Below, piece after piece: positions 39,309 to 48,158 of a DNA stretch of 64,000 nt. Location of the stretch: the NCBI RefSeq assembly GCF_013072695.1, contig NZ_LXUK01000002.1, positions 1 to 64,000 on the forward strand. Direction: 5' to 3'. Under the pieces are notes generated by a model, which worked only from the letters and a program-made list of their open reading frames with translations, ran no database searches and was not told the origin of the DNA. A program made the position numbers and the translations under genes. How positions within the stretch are numbered: the stretch's first letter is position 1; each line of letters starts with the position of its first letter. Source of the stretch: Acinetobacter sp. Ac_5812. Lineage in GTDB: Bacteria > Pseudomonadota > Gammaproteobacteria > Pseudomonadales > Moraxellaceae.

Positions 39309-40019
39309 ATGCCCCTCGCTTCTCATCTAAAAACCGTTTACGCCATTCAGCATCTTGCTTTTGAAGACCTTGGTTCATTAGAAGATATTTTTTATCAGTT
39401 GGGTTTTCGCGTCCGTTATTTTGAAGCGGGTGTCGATGATCTGAGTCCTGCACTTAATTATGAAGGCTTAACCGTAATTCTTGGCGGTCCAATCGGCGTC
39501 TATGAAACCGAGGACTATCCATTTTTAGTAGATGAAATTGCAGGTTTAAAACAACGTTTAAAAGCCAACAAACCCACCATTGGCATTTGTTTGGGTGCAC
39601 AGCTGATTGCACATGCGCTGGGGGCAAAAGTCTATGCTGGACATCAAAAAGAGATTGGTTGGAGCAAATTAGATATTAAAGTGCTTGAGACGAATCCCTT
39701 AGCCGCATTAGAAAATGTCGAAGTGCTGCATTGGCATGGTGATACTTTTGATTTACCTGAAAATAGTACCTTATTGGCAAGTTCGGCGATCTATCCAAAT
39801 CAAGCTTTTTCTGTTGGTAATAATATCTTGGCCTTGCAGTTTCATCTTGAAATCGCTGAAGAAAATTTTGAAAAATGGCTCATTGGCCATACCTGTGAAA
39901 TACGTCATGCGGGTTTATCCATTCCTCAATTACGCCAAGATAATCAGGCTTATGCAGCACAATTAGAGCAGCAGTGCCGATTGGTCATTCAAACGTTCTT
40001 AGACAATCTGAATGTTTAA
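39309..40019 (+). CDS. Class I glutamine amidotransferase-like protein
   Basis: A 236-residue stand-alone GATase domain of the GuaA type. The nucleophile elbow is GICLGAQL (Cys at about residue 96) and the histidine-glutamate pair is in LQFHLEI (about 179-181), so the triad Cys-His-Glu is complete. Relatives are annotated as GMP synthase-like amidotransferases or gamma-glutamyl hydrolases of polyamine breakdown. Not linked to a purine gene; substrate unknown. Followed by a strong terminator. Confidence 0.82.
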   Translation: MPLASHLKTVYAIQHLAFEDLGSLEDIFYQLGFRVRYFEAGVDDLSPALNYEGLTVILGGPIGVYETEDYPFLVDEIAGLKQRLKANKPTIGICLGAQLIAHALGAKVYAGHQKEIGWSKLDIKVLETNPLAALENVEVLHWHGDTFDLPENSTLLASSAIYPNQAFSVGNNILALQFHLEIAEENFEKWLIGHTCEIRHAGLSIPQLRQDNQAYAAQLEQQCRLVIQTFLDNLNV

Positions 40020-40044
40020 AACTTCATTCTTTCAGATTCTCAAT

Positions 40045-40078
40045 AAAAAAGCCCAATTTTAAAATTGGGCTTTTTTTC
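40045..40078. terminator. Bidirectional intrinsic terminator between amidotransferase gene and glnS
   Basis: A 10-bp perfect stem gcccaatttt/aaaattgggc (40051-40070) flanked by an A6 run and a T7 run; it serves the plus-strand amidotransferase gene and the minus-strand glnS. Confidence 0.9.
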
Positions 40079-40128
40079 AATCTAAATCCAACTCTCCAAA
40101 CACTCAGTGAGGAGAATTTACTTCACAC

Positions 40129-41856
40129 TTACTTCTTGTCGGCTTTAAAACTGTCTTTCAGATCCAGAATACGGTTGAACACTGGCTTGTCAGCTTGATG
40201 ATCATATTGATCCGCAACAAAATAACCTTCACGTTCAAACTGGAAACGATCTTCAGGTTTTGCTTGGGCTAAAGCAGGTTCAATCACCGCTTGTACCACT
40301 TGCAGCGAGTCTGGATTTAAATGTACCAAGAAATCATCATCTGCATCTGGTGCAGCTTCGTTAAACAGACGATCGTAAATACGAACTTCCGCAGGTACAC
40401 CTTTGCTCGCAGAGACCCAATGAACAACTCCTTTCACTTTACGACCTTCAGGGTTTTTACCCAAAGTTTCAGGATCAATCGAACATTTAAGTTCGATCAC
40501 TTCACCATTAGCATCTTTAATCACTTCATCGCACTTGATCACATAAGCATGGCGTAAACGCACTTCACCCTCAGGAATCAAACGTTTGAAACCTTTTGGT
40601 GGTACTTCTTCAAAATCTTTACGATCAATATAAAGTTCACGCGTTAACGGAATGATACGTTCGCCCATATCCACGTTTGGATGACGCGCATGCGTGAGGT
40701 CCAATTCTTCAGGTAAATTGGTCAAGGTTACTTTCAATGGATTGAGTACTGCCATGCCACGTGCTGCAGTATTTTCCAAAGACTGGCGAATACAGAATTC
40801 GAGCATTGCCACATCGACAATACCATCCGTTTTAGAAACACCAACACGCTTACAGAAATCACGCAGACCTTCAGCGGTAAAACCACGACGACGCATTCCC
40901 ACAACCGTTGGCATACGTGGATCATCCCAGCCCTGTACATAATTGCCTTCAACCAATTTACGCAATTTACGTTTAGAGGTAATGGTGTAATCGATATTTA
41001 AACGTGAAGATTCATACTGACGTGGTACAGCTTGTGAATGAACCTTCTCTACAATCCAGTCATAGAATGGACGGTGATCTTGGAATTCTAAAGTACAGAG
41101 TGAATGGGTAATGCCTTCGATTGCATCAGACAATGGATGAGCATAGTCATACATTGGATACATTTTCCATTTATCACCCGTTTGGTGATGCTCTGAATGT
41201 AATACACGATAAAGAATCGGATCACGCATATGCACGTTCGGGCTAGCCATATCAATTTTGGCACGAAGTACAGCACCACCCTCTTGAATCTCACCATTAC
41301 GCATTTGTTCAAAACGCGCAAGATTTTCTGCAACAGTCGCATCACGATAAGGTGAGTTTTTACCAGGTTCGACGAAATTACCACGGTTCAGCTTGATTTC
41401 TTCTGGGGTTTGCAAATCAACATAAGCATCCCCTTGTTCAATCAATTGAACAGCCCATGTATAAAGTTGATCGAAATAACCTGATGCATAACGAGGCTCA
41501 CCATTCCAGTTAAAACCTAACCATTTCACATCATTGGCAATACCATCGACATATTCTTGCTCTTCGGCATCTGGATTCGTGTCATCGAAGCGTAAATTAC
41601 ATAAACCTTCGAATTCTTCAGCGATACCAAAGTTCAAACAAATCGCTTTCACGTGACCAATATGTAGATAACCATTTGGCTCAGGTGGGAAACGTGTCAC
41701 CACTTTCTGGGTACGACCTTCTTTAAGATCATCGGTAATCACTTGACGAACAAAGTCTAAGCCTGCCTGTTGTTCTTGCTGCGCGGCATCGACAGAGGCA
41801 TGGGTATTCGGCGTCGGGGTCTTTGGCAGTTCAGAAACAACATCATTTGGCTTCAT
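40129..41856 (-). CDS. glnS: Glutamine--tRNA ligase
   Basis: Attaches glutamine to tRNA-Gln in the cytoplasm. The start is taken as the ATG at 41856 ([10 protein letters not shown]), which leaves 575 residues. The class I signatures are the HIGH-type motif [11 protein letters not shown] (about 57) and the KMSKS-type motif ITSKRKL near 290; the C-terminal half holds the anticodon-binding barrels. A longer frame reaches 41904 but the extra 16 residues have no family support. Divergent from ppiB. Confidence 0.95.
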   Translation of the reverse strand: MKPNDVVSELPKTPTPNTHASVDAAQQEQQAGLDFVRQVITDDLKEGRTQKVVTRFPPEPNGYLHIGHVKAICLNFGIAEEFEGLCNLRFDDTNPDAEEQEYVDGIANDVKWLGFNWNGEPRYASGYFDQLYTWAVQLIEQGDAYVDLQTPEEIKLNRGNFVEPGKNSPYRDATVAENLARFEQMRNGEIQEGGAVLRAKIDMASPNVHMRDPILYRVLHSEHHQTGDKWKMYPMYDYAHPLSDAIEGITHSLCTLEFQDHRPFYDWIVEKVHSQAVPRQYESSRLNIDYTITSKRKLRKLVEGNYVQGWDDPRMPTVVGMRRRGFTAEGLRDFCKRVGVSKTDGIVDVAMLEFCIRQSLENTAARGMAVLNPLKVTLTNLPEELDLTHARHPNVDMGERIIPLTRELYIDRKDFEEVPPKGFKRLIPEGEVRLRHAYVIKCDEVIKDANGEVIELKCSIDPETLGKNPEGRKVKGVVHWVSASKGVPAEVRIYDRLFNEAAPDADDDFLVHLNPDSLQVVQAVIEPALAQAKPEDRFQFEREGYFVADQYDHQADKPVFNRILDLKDSFKADKK

Positions 41857-42023
41857 AGGGTGTAAATCACTTCTTACAGTTAAAAATGGGAAATAAAAAC
41901 GCAATCTTTGCTATTTATGAAAGATTTTAACGTTTTTTACTTGCCTTGTAGTTTACAGTTTGCTTATGCTTCTCTCAACCAAAAACCCATGGTCAATTTG
42001 CCCATGTTTAGGAGATTAATGTA

Positions 42024-42533
42024 ATGAGTTTTCCTCAAGTCGAATTAAACACCAACAAAGGTCGTATTGTTCTTGAGCTTAACGCTGAAAAAGCACCAAA
42101 AACGGTTGCAAATTTCTTAGAATATGTACGTGACGGTTTCTATGACGGCGTAATTTTCCACCGCGTGATTGATGGTTTTATGATCCAAGGCGGTGGCATG
42201 GACGAAAACTTCAAAGAAAAAGCAACACGTGATTCAATCGAAAACGAAGCTGATAACGGCTTAAGCAACGATGAAGGCACAATTGCAATGGCGCGTACTC
42301 AAGCTCCGCACTCTGCATCTGCTCAATTCTTTATCAACGTTAAAAACAACTCTTTCTTGAACCACACTGGTAAAACAGCTCAAGGTTGGGGTTATGCAGT
42401 ATTTGGTAAAGTTGTTGAAGGCCTTGATATTGTAGAAGCAATCAAAGGTGTGCGTACAGGTAACCGTGGTTATCACGCAGACGTTCCTTTAGAGAACGTT
42501 GTCATCGAATCTGCTAAAATTATCTCTGAATAA
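42024..42533 (+). CDS. ppiB: Cytoplasmic peptidyl-prolyl cis-trans isomerase B (cyclophilin)
   Basis: Protein-folding enzyme of the cyclophilin family, 169 residues and no signal peptide, so cytoplasmic. Conserved elements are [13 protein letters not shown] (about 45-57), the catalytic-arginine region, [18 protein letters not shown] (about 89-106) and the hydrophobic [17 protein letters not shown] lies before the ATG. Codon use is strongly biased, as expected for a well-expressed gene. lpxH follows after a palindromic repeat. Confidence 0.94.
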   Translation: MSFPQVELNTNKGRIVLELNAEKAPKTVANFLEYVRDGFYDGVIFHRVIDGFMIQGGGMDENFKEKATRDSIENEADNGLSNDEGTIAMARTQAPHSASAQFFINVKNNSFLNHTGKTAQGWGYAVFGKVVEGLDIVEAIKGVRTGNRGYHADVPLENVVIESAKIISE

Positions 42534-42534
42534 A

Positions 42535-42604
42535 AATCTCCCCTAACCCCTCTTTTAAAAAGAGGGGGAACTCCTCCCTTTGTAAAGGGAGGTTGGGAGG
42601 GATT
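42535..42604. repeat. Compound palindromic intergenic repeat between ppiB and lpxH
   Basis: A 70-nt element made of two adjacent perfect stems, cccctctttt/aaaagagggg (42547-42567) and cctcccttt/aaagggagg (42573-42592), framed by imperfect outer arms (aatctcccctaa and ttgggagggatt). The form resembles the small dispersed palindromic repeats found between genes in this family of bacteria. There is no second copy in the window. Confidence 0.65.
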
Positions 42605-42622
42605 ATAAAATAGGATATAAGT

Positions 42623-43339
42623 GTGACCTACCTGTTTATCTCAGATTTACACTTGTCACCTGATCACCCTCGACTCGTTCGAGGGTTTTTGGCTTTATTG
42701 CAACAATATCAAGATAAAAATACCCAACTCTATATTCTAGGTGATTGGTTTAATGCTTGGATTGGGGATGATTACACCGCGCCTTGGTTAGATGAAATTG
42801 TCAGTGCGTTACTACGATTTACTACAGCTAATAACCAAGTGTATTTCCAAGTAGGCAATCGTGATTTCGCCTTAGGTCAAAAATTCCTCAATCAATTTAA
42901 CGGCATTCTATTGCCAGACGTTTATACCTTAAATATTCAACAGTATACATTCCGACTGGAACATGGAGATGCACTCTGTACTGATGATGTTGCCTACCAA
43001 CGTTTTCGCAAAGTGATTCGTAACCCCATTTTATTGGGGCTAATAAAACGTACTCCCCTCAGCTTTAGACAAAAACTGGCCAATGGTTTCCGTAAAAAAA
43101 GTAGCGAAACCAAGCAGCTGAAAAGTTATGACATCATGGATGTCAATACTCAAGCCGTAGAGTCTGTGATCGAACACGTTGATTATTTAATTCACGGTCA
43201 TACCCATCGTCCAGAGATTCACCATGTCCTCAACAAACAACGTATTGTTTTGGGAGATTGGCGAACAGATTCAGCTTGGATTTTAGAGCTCAACGAGCAA
43301 GAAAATTATCAATTAGATTTTAAACAGTGGTTCTATTGA
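42623..43339 (+). CDS. lpxH: UDP-2,3-diacylglucosamine diphosphatase LpxH
   Basis: Fourth step of lipid A synthesis: removes UMP from UDP-2,3-diacylglucosamine at the inner membrane surface. The 238-residue protein has the calcineurin-type metal motifs DLHL (residue 8 on), GDWFNAWIGDD (about 40-50), GNRD (about 79-82), and HGHTHRPEIHH (about 191-200). The start is GTG with TAGGAT before it. It may be co-transcribed with ppiB across the palindromic repeat. Confidence 0.93.
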   Translation: MTYLFISDLHLSPDHPRLVRGFLALLQQYQDKNTQLYILGDWFNAWIGDDYTAPWLDEIVSALLRFTTANNQVYFQVGNRDFALGQKFLNQFNGILLPDVYTLNIQQYTFRLEHGDALCTDDVAYQRFRKVIRNPILLGLIKRTPLSFRQKLANGFRKKSSETKQLKSYDIMDVNTQAVESVIEHVDYLIHGHTHRPEIHHVLNKQRIVLGDWRTDSAWILELNEQENYQLDFKQWFY

Positions 43340-43619
43340 TCATATAAATCATCAATCACTGTCTTGATTTTCTACTTACATTTTTTAGCTGAAGAATAGA
43401 ACAGCTTTGATTCTTACTTTTCTATAAAAACTTTACCGAATATGTATAGCTGTAGATTTTTTCTAATGGAAGTTGATCTAGTTTTGTATTTTAGAAAATT
43501 ATAGTCGCTCTAATCCACTCATATACGACTTAAATCTATATAGAAATCACATTTAGCTACTTTTAGTGAAAGTTAGATCAAGTAAAATAAATTAAATTTT
43601 AAAATCGAGTGAATGACGG
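43340..43619. other. 280-nt intergenic region before the nitroreductase gene
   Basis: No open frame, strong hairpin or RNA gene is evident. The sequence is A/T-rich and presumably carries the nitroreductase promoter, but I cannot place -35 and -10 boxes with confidence. Confidence 0.4.
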
Positions 43620-44273
43620 ATGGATACTTTAGCTACAGCAAAAACACGTTACGCCACAAAAGCTTATGATGCAGAGAAAAAAATTCCTCATGCACAATTT
43701 GAGAAATTGTTAGAAATTTTACGCTTCAGCCCTTCTTCGGTAAATATTCAACCTTGGCACTTCTTGGTTGCTGAATCTGATCAAGCAAAGCAGCGTATCG
43801 CATCGGCATTGACAGGCAATTATGTGTATAACGCGGCCAAAGTTCTAAATTCTTCACACACCTTAGTATTTTGCACGCGTACCGATATTTCTGCTGAATA
43901 TCTAGAGCAATTATTACAGCAAGATGATGCCAGTGGTCGCTTTAAAGATGAAACTGCCAAACAAGGACAACGTGCCACACGTTCTGGTTATGTTGAATTC
44001 TATCGCAATGAACTTAAAAATCTTCCTGCATGGATGGAAAACCAGACTTACCTTGCACTTGGACAACTGCTTTTTGCTGCGGGTCTAGAAGGAATCGACG
44101 CAACGCCTATGGAAGGATTTGATAGAGAACTCATTAATAAAGAATTTGGTTTGACTGAAAAAGGCTTAAAAGCCTCTGTAATTGTTGCACTCGGTTATCG
44201 CAGTGACAGTGATTTCAATGCCAAACTGCCAAAATCACGACTGCCAGATGAAGTGGTTTTTACTCGTCTATAA
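43620..44273 (+). CDS. Oxygen-insensitive NAD(P)H nitroreductase, NfsB type
   Basis: FMN enzyme that reduces nitro-aromatics and quinones in two-electron steps. The 217-residue length equals E. coli NfsB. Conserved parts are the N-terminal TRYATKAYD (substrate/FMN arginine region), RFSPSSVNIQPWHF (about 35-48), the central FMN-binding GLEGIDATPMEGFD (about 155-168) and the end VIVALGYRSDSDFNAKLPKSR. A 280-nt gap before it holds no gene that I can see. Confidence 0.88.
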   Translation: MDTLATAKTRYATKAYDAEKKIPHAQFEKLLEILRFSPSSVNIQPWHFLVAESDQAKQRIASALTGNYVYNAAKVLNSSHTLVFCTRTDISAEYLEQLLQQDDASGRFKDETAKQGQRATRSGYVEFYRNELKNLPAWMENQTYLALGQLLFAAGLEGIDATPMEGFDRELINKEFGLTEKGLKASVIVALGYRSDSDFNAKLPKSRLPDEVVFTRL

Positions 44274-44292
44274 CAGCATTGATTGAATCAAC

Positions 44293-44329
44293 GCCCTAAT
44301 AATGACCAATTACACCTTATTATTAGGGC
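44293..44329. terminator. Terminator-like hairpin between nitroreductase and quinone reductase genes
   Basis: gccctaataat (44293-44303) and attattagggc (44319-44329) make a perfect 11-bp stem with a 15-nt loop between two convergent genes. The T tract is weak on both sides. Confidence 0.55.
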
Positions 44330-44335
44330 TTAACA

Positions 44336-44962
44336 TTACGCATTCGTATTGATTTGAGATTGACTTAAAACAGTCTGATCTAATTCTTCAAAGAATACCT
44401 TTAGATCATCAGCCTGAATAAAATCTGCTTTAAACAGCATTGATGTCTGAACATCATCAATCCCACAATAGGCAAAAATACCTTCTACGATTTGTTTATG
44501 AATCGCTTGTGTATAACCATGCCGATCGTATCCAGATTGCGTTCCTGTTGCAGTCCCTATCAATTTGACTGGAATATTTTTTAGAGTACCTAATAGATTC
44601 CCCTGTTCATCGTATTTATAGGCCCAGTCCTGACTAAATACACGTTCAAACCAGCCCTTTAAGAAAGCAGGAACTGACCACCAATACACAGGAAAAATAA
44701 AATAGACAACATCTGCACGATCAAAGCGCGCTTGTTCAAATTGAACATCGGCATCCAAAGCTTGACGACCACGATAAGCTTCAATATCAGAAAGCGTCAT
44801 CACAGCTTGAAAACCTTCCTTATATAAATCAGCAATTTCTACTGAAATTCCCTTTTCTGTTAAATCACGAGAAATATGCTGTGCAATCTGATGAGAAAGT
44901 GATTGTGTATCTGGATGTGTTATGACAATCAAAGCATGCTGGAGTTTATTTGAATTAGACAT
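44336..44962 (-). CDS. NAD(P)H-dependent flavin oxidoreductase (quinone reductase/flavodoxin-like fold)
   Basis: A 208-residue cytoplasmic protein of the NQO1/MdaB-like flavodoxin-fold family. Features are the N-terminal VITHPDTQSLSHQIAQ phosphate-binding loop, FIFPVYWWSVPAFLKGWFERV (about 91-111; a family hallmark) and TATGTQSGYDRHGY. It reduces quinones or similar electrophiles by two electrons. The TetR gene lies 78 nt upstream on the same strand, with a perfect palindrome between them, so it is likely repressor-controlled and induced by its substrates. Confidence 0.85.
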   Translation of the reverse strand: MSNSNKLQHALIVITHPDTQSLSHQIAQHISRDLTEKGISVEIADLYKEGFQAVMTLSDIEAYRGRQALDADVQFEQARFDRADVVYFIFPVYWWSVPAFLKGWFERVFSQDWAYKYDEQGNLLGTLKNIPVKLIGTATGTQSGYDRHGYTQAIHKQIVEGIFAYCGIDDVQTSMLFKADFIQADDLKVFFEELDQTVLSQSQINTNA

Positions 44963-44990
44963 AGATCAATTCCGAATAAATGATTCACAC

Positions 44991-45009
44991 AAGTTACCAA
45001 TAGTAACTT
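44991..45009. promoter_or_regulatory. 19-bp palindromic operator candidate for the adjacent TetR repressor
   Basis: aagttac-caata-gtaactt, a perfect 7+5+7 dyad located 29 nt before the quinone-reductase start and directly after the TetR gene. Dyads of the TTAC...GTAA kind and this length are usual for TetR-family repressors. Confidence 0.6.
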
Positions 45010-45040
45010 ATACTGTCAACTCAGTTCTTGATGCCTGTAT

Positions 45041-45628
45041 TTAGGTCGCTGAATAATCTTGTAAAATAACTAAAAGTGAATTTTCCATCACCTGCTGTGC
45101 AGTCAGTGCATCAATTTGATTTTTACTTGCTGCTGTCGATACCGTTTCAATCAGACCCATGATCGCGATCACGATCGCCTCACCCTCTTTTCCATCCAAT
45201 TGAATAAATGGGCGCATGCTTTGTTTAAAAATTTCTGTGAATTTTTGCTGACATTGCTGAAAATAGTTTTGCAAGATATCACTACCAGACAAAGCAGCAA
45301 TCACCAATCCAACCTCTGGACCCATTGAAATAAAACAACTTAAATAGGCTTTGCAAAAAATATGAATAGTTTGCTGTAAGGTTTTTGCTTCGGCAGCTAA
45401 AGACCGATTAAGCTCTGCAGTCTGTTTATCATCAAACTCTTGATAAATCGAAATCAGTAAACCTTCACGGTCGATAAAGTGTCGGTATGTAATTGGCTTA
45501 GTAATACCAGCTTGCTCTGCTAAATATCCCAGAGTTAGGGCTTCTACACCCTGAGTTCGAATAATTAAACGGGCCACCTGCAACAATTGTTGTCTGCGCT
45601 CTTCTTTACTCAGTCTCTTACCAGTCAT
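45041..45628 (-). CDS. TetR-family transcriptional regulator
   Basis: The start is the ATG at 45628 (MTGKRLSKEE) with TGGAAGT 7-8 nt before it; an upstream in-frame start lacks a ribosome site. The 195-residue protein has the TetR DNA-binding domain at about 8-55 (LGYLAEQAGITKPITYRHF as helix-turn-helix) and a variable ligand-binding C-terminus. It likely represses the quinone reductase downstream, and perhaps itself. Ligand unknown. Confidence 0.85.
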   Translation of the reverse strand: MTGKRLSKEERRQQLLQVARLIIRTQGVEALTLGYLAEQAGITKPITYRHFIDREGLLISIYQEFDDKQTAELNRSLAAEAKTLQQTIHIFCKAYLSCFISMGPEVGLVIAALSGSDILQNYFQQCQQKFTEIFKQSMRPFIQLDGKEGEAIVIAIMGLIETVSTAASKNQIDALTAQQVMENSLLVILQDYSAT

Positions 45629-45661
45629 AATTTTACTTCCATCAAATTTAACCAAATCGCT

Positions 45662-46519
45662 TTACATCATTGCTTTGGCTAAACACAGGACGGCAACCAC
45701 ACCACAGATCAATCCAATCCAGGTGTAGGCTTTTAAGCGTTCTTTAAATAATACAACACCACTGAATACACCTAGTACCACGACAAGGATATTCATGCCA
45801 GCAAAGACAATAGCAGGCGTTTCTTTAAAAATCATATGTGCTTTGACATATAAAGCGATATTGGCAAAATTCAGTACGCCTAGAAACAAACCTGTAAAAA
45901 TATTTTTAGGTTGCCAGTTTGGTTGAGTGATTGCGATATAAGCAATGGATAAAATAAAGGCCGCAATAAAGGTTAAATTCAGTGTGACTGCAAACTGTAA
46001 ACCTAAACTACTACTATATTTAAGTAATATATCTACAGCAGCATAACCGGCCCATACGCTAAACAAAAACAAGGCTGATTTTAAATTCATGCCTTTAGTT
46101 GCCTGTTCTGTGGCCTGTCCGATAATAATCGCTAAAATCGCAATGACGCCCAACACGACACCAATTAATTTTAATTGGCTAAATTGCTCCCCAAAAATAA
46201 AATAGGCAGCTAATAATGACAGTATGACTGCAAGCCGCTGAGCAATTTCCGTTTTCAGGATGCCTGCAAATTGCAAAGACTTTGCCAAGCATAAAAATAT
46301 GCTGGGTAATAACACGGCTAAAATAAGAATGAACCACCAAGGCGTATGATTCAAAGAGATATGCGTAATATCGGTTTTAAACCAATAAAAACATAAAAGG
46401 CTTGCGCTCAAATAATTCCACGCAATCATTTGAAAAACATCAAATCCTTTTGCCTTTAAGTATTTCAGCAAAATTGAGACCAATACACTACAACATGCCG
46501 CAGCAACAATCATTTCCAT
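45662..46519 (-). CDS. EamA/DMT-family transporter
   Basis: A 285-residue inner-membrane protein with about ten hydrophobic segments (MIVAAACCSVLVSILLKYL is the first) and the two-repeat EamA design. It is 33 nt upstream of the TetR gene on the same strand and could be part of the same transcript. It is not closely similar to the carrier at 17463. Substrate unknown. Confidence 0.78.
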   Translation of the reverse strand: MEMIVAAACCSVLVSILLKYLKAKGFDVFQMIAWNYLSASLLCFYWFKTDITHISLNHTPWWFILILAVLLPSIFLCLAKSLQFAGILKTEIAQRLAVILSLLAAYFIFGEQFSQLKLIGVVLGVIAILAIIIGQATEQATKGMNLKSALFLFSVWAGYAAVDILLKYSSSLGLQFAVTLNLTFIAAFILSIAYIAITQPNWQPKNIFTGLFLGVLNFANIALYVKAHMIFKETPAIVFAGMNILVVVLGVFSGVVLFKERLKAYTWIGLICGVVAVLCLAKAMM

Positions 46520-46546
46520 AGTATTTATTCTAGCTTTCTAATAGAC

Positions 46547-46580
46547 AAAAAAATGCCAGTCTAGCGTGAGACTGGCATTT
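46547..46580 (-). terminator. Intrinsic terminator of hfq
   Basis: An 11-bp perfect stem aaatgccagtc/gactggcattt (46551-46561 and 46570-46580) with an 8-nt loop; the A-run on its left gives a strong U tract to the minus-strand hfq transcript. Confidence 0.88.
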
Positions 46581-46600
46581 TCTTAAAGATCATCAATCAA

Positions 46601-47116
46601 TTAACGATTGTTTTCGTCTTCTTGACCATCTTCAAATTTAGTTTCGCCATCGAAGCCACCTTGATGACCGAAGCCACCTTGACCACCGAAGCCGCCTTGA
46701 CCACCGAAGCCACCTTGACCACCGAAGCCGCCGCCTTGACCGCCGAAGCCACCTTGACCACCGAAGCCACCACCTTGACCGCCGAAGCCACCTTGACCGC
46801 CGAAGCCGCCACCTTGACCACCGAAGCCACCAGCAGCACCTTGACCACCGAAGCCACCAGTAGCGCCTTGTGCAGGGAAGCCACCAGCAGTACCTTGAGC
46901 ACCAGCAGGACGTGGGTTACGCGCAGGAACAACTGTAGAAATCGCGTGTTTATAAACCATTTGACTTACAGTGTTTTTCAACAAAACAACATATTGGTCA
47001 AATGACTCAATATGACCCTGCAATTTGATACCGTTTACAAGGAAAATAGAAACTGGAATACGTTCTTTACGGAGAGAATTTAAGAACGGATCTTGTAAAG
47101 TTTGACCTTTAGACAT
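46601..47116 (-). CDS. hfq: RNA chaperone Hfq with glycine-rich C-terminal extension
   Basis: Hexameric Sm-like protein that pairs small RNAs with mRNAs. The start is the ATG at 47116 ([10 protein letters not shown]) with TTGGAGT before it, giving 171 residues. Residues 7-66 are the Sm core ([20 protein letters not shown] and [13 protein letters not shown]). The remaining 105 residues are GFGGQGG-type repeats and an acidic tail (GQEDENNR), a long form known from Moraxellaceae; E. coli Hfq has 102 residues in all. Last gene of the tsaE-mutL-miaA-hfq group. Confidence 0.95.
   Translation of the reverse strand: MSKGQTLQDPFLNSLRKERIPVSIFLVNGIKLQGHIESFDQYVVLLKNTVSQMVYKHAISTVVPARNPRPAGAQGTAGGFPAQGATGGFGGQGAAGGFGGQGGGFGGQGGFGGQGGGFGGQGGFGGQGGGFGGQGGFGGQGGFGGQGGFGHQGGFDGETKFEDGQEDENNR
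46650..46865 (-). repeat. Tandem repeats coding the Hfq glycine-rich tail
   Basis: Repeated units of 18 to 21 nt built on ccaccttgaccaccgaagc (plus strand) code for GGFGGQG. Unit lengths are multiples of three, so copy-number change would alter tail length without a frameshift. The repeats also create a spurious open frame on the plus strand. Confidence 0.8.
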
Positions 47117-47207
47117 TTTTAACTCCAAAAAATTTTTAAATCAGCGCAAAAAAACTATCTTTATTTTTCAACTAAAAATTATAAAAAGACAGCCTGCGAA
47201 TTTTGCT

Positions 47208-48152
47208 TTATCCAAAGAAGTTTCGCAAGTCTTCTTTCGCCTGCTTTATCGTCACGTAAGTTTTAAAATCGTGTATTTCTTGCAAAGAACGTAACCATGT
47301 GTATTGACGTTTAGCTAATTGCCTCGTCGCAAAAAGGGCTTTGTTCTCCATTTCTACTTTATTTTTGAGACTTAAGTCACTTTTTAGTAAAAAATCCAAA
47401 GCTTGACGATAACCCACAGACCGCATAGACGGTAAATCATCATTTAAATCGTATTTTTTAATCAAGTCCTCTACTTCATTCAAAAAACCAATATTCCACA
47501 TTTTGCTCAATCTTTGCTCAATGCGTTGATGTAATTCTAAACGATCTGGCATTAATGCGTAGTTATGAAATATGTAACGATATGGTTGATTTTTAGGTTG
47601 TTCAGCTTGTAGTTTTGTTATCGGTTCACCCGTGATTCGAAACACTTCAAGCGCACGAATGATGCGCTGCTTATCCGATACTTTAAACTTTTCCCCTGCA
47701 ACTGGATCAACCGCAACCAACTCTTCATAGACGGCTTGCCATCCTTCCTGTTCAGCTTTTTGAAGAATGGCATCACGTATCGTTTGATCCGCATTGGGTA
47801 AATTACTTGCCAGACCTTCAAGTAAGGCCTTGAAGTACAACATGGTTCCGCCCACCAAGATTGGAGTTTTGCCACGGGCATGCATATCATCAATCAATGG
47901 GCAAACATCTTCAACAAATTGTGCTGCCGAATACACCTCTAAAGGGGTAATAATATCAATCAAATGATGTGGATATTGCTGCTGCTCTGCTTTGGTTGGT
48001 TTCGCTGTACCGATATCCATATCTTTATAAACTAAAGCTGAATCGACTGAAATCAGTTCGAAATTTCCACGCTCATAAAGTTCACATGCCAATGCTGTTT
48101 TACCGCTCGCGGTAGGCCCCATTAAATTGATGACGGGCAATTGATTTGACAT
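47208..48152 (-). CDS. miaA: tRNA dimethylallyltransferase MiaA
   Basis: Adds an isopentenyl group from DMAPP to A37 of tRNAs that read UNN codons. The 314-residue protein starts with the P-loop [11 protein letters not shown] (residues 11-21), then [18 protein letters not shown] (about 36-53, substrate binding), [12 protein letters not shown] (about 100) and the ending region [11 protein letters not shown] and [15 protein letters not shown]. 91 nt upstream of hfq and 6 nt after mutL. Confidence 0.95.
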   Translation of the reverse strand: MSNQLPVINLMGPTASGKTALACELYERGNFELISVDSALVYKDMDIGTAKPTKAEQQQYPHHLIDIITPLEVYSAAQFVEDVCPLIDDMHARGKTPILVGGTMLYFKALLEGLASNLPNADQTIRDAILQKAEQEGWQAVYEELVAVDPVAGEKFKVSDKQRIIRALEVFRITGEPITKLQAEQPKNQPYRYIFHNYALMPDRLELHQRIEQRLSKMWNIGFLNEVEDLIKKYDLNDDLPSMRSVGYRQALDFLLKSDLSLKNKVEMENKALFATRQLAKRQYTWLRSLQEIHDFKTYVTIKQAKEDLRNFFG

Positions 48153-48158
48153 GTAAAA

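Noticed and set aside
46650..46865. Regular short repeats resembling a CRISPR array
   Set aside because: Units are 18-21 nt without unique spacers and code in frame for the Hfq tail.
46622..47005. Plus-strand frame coding Thr/Ala/Glu repeats (TEATLTTEA)
   Set aside because: It is the antisense of the hfq glycine-rich repeats; no ribosome site or family.
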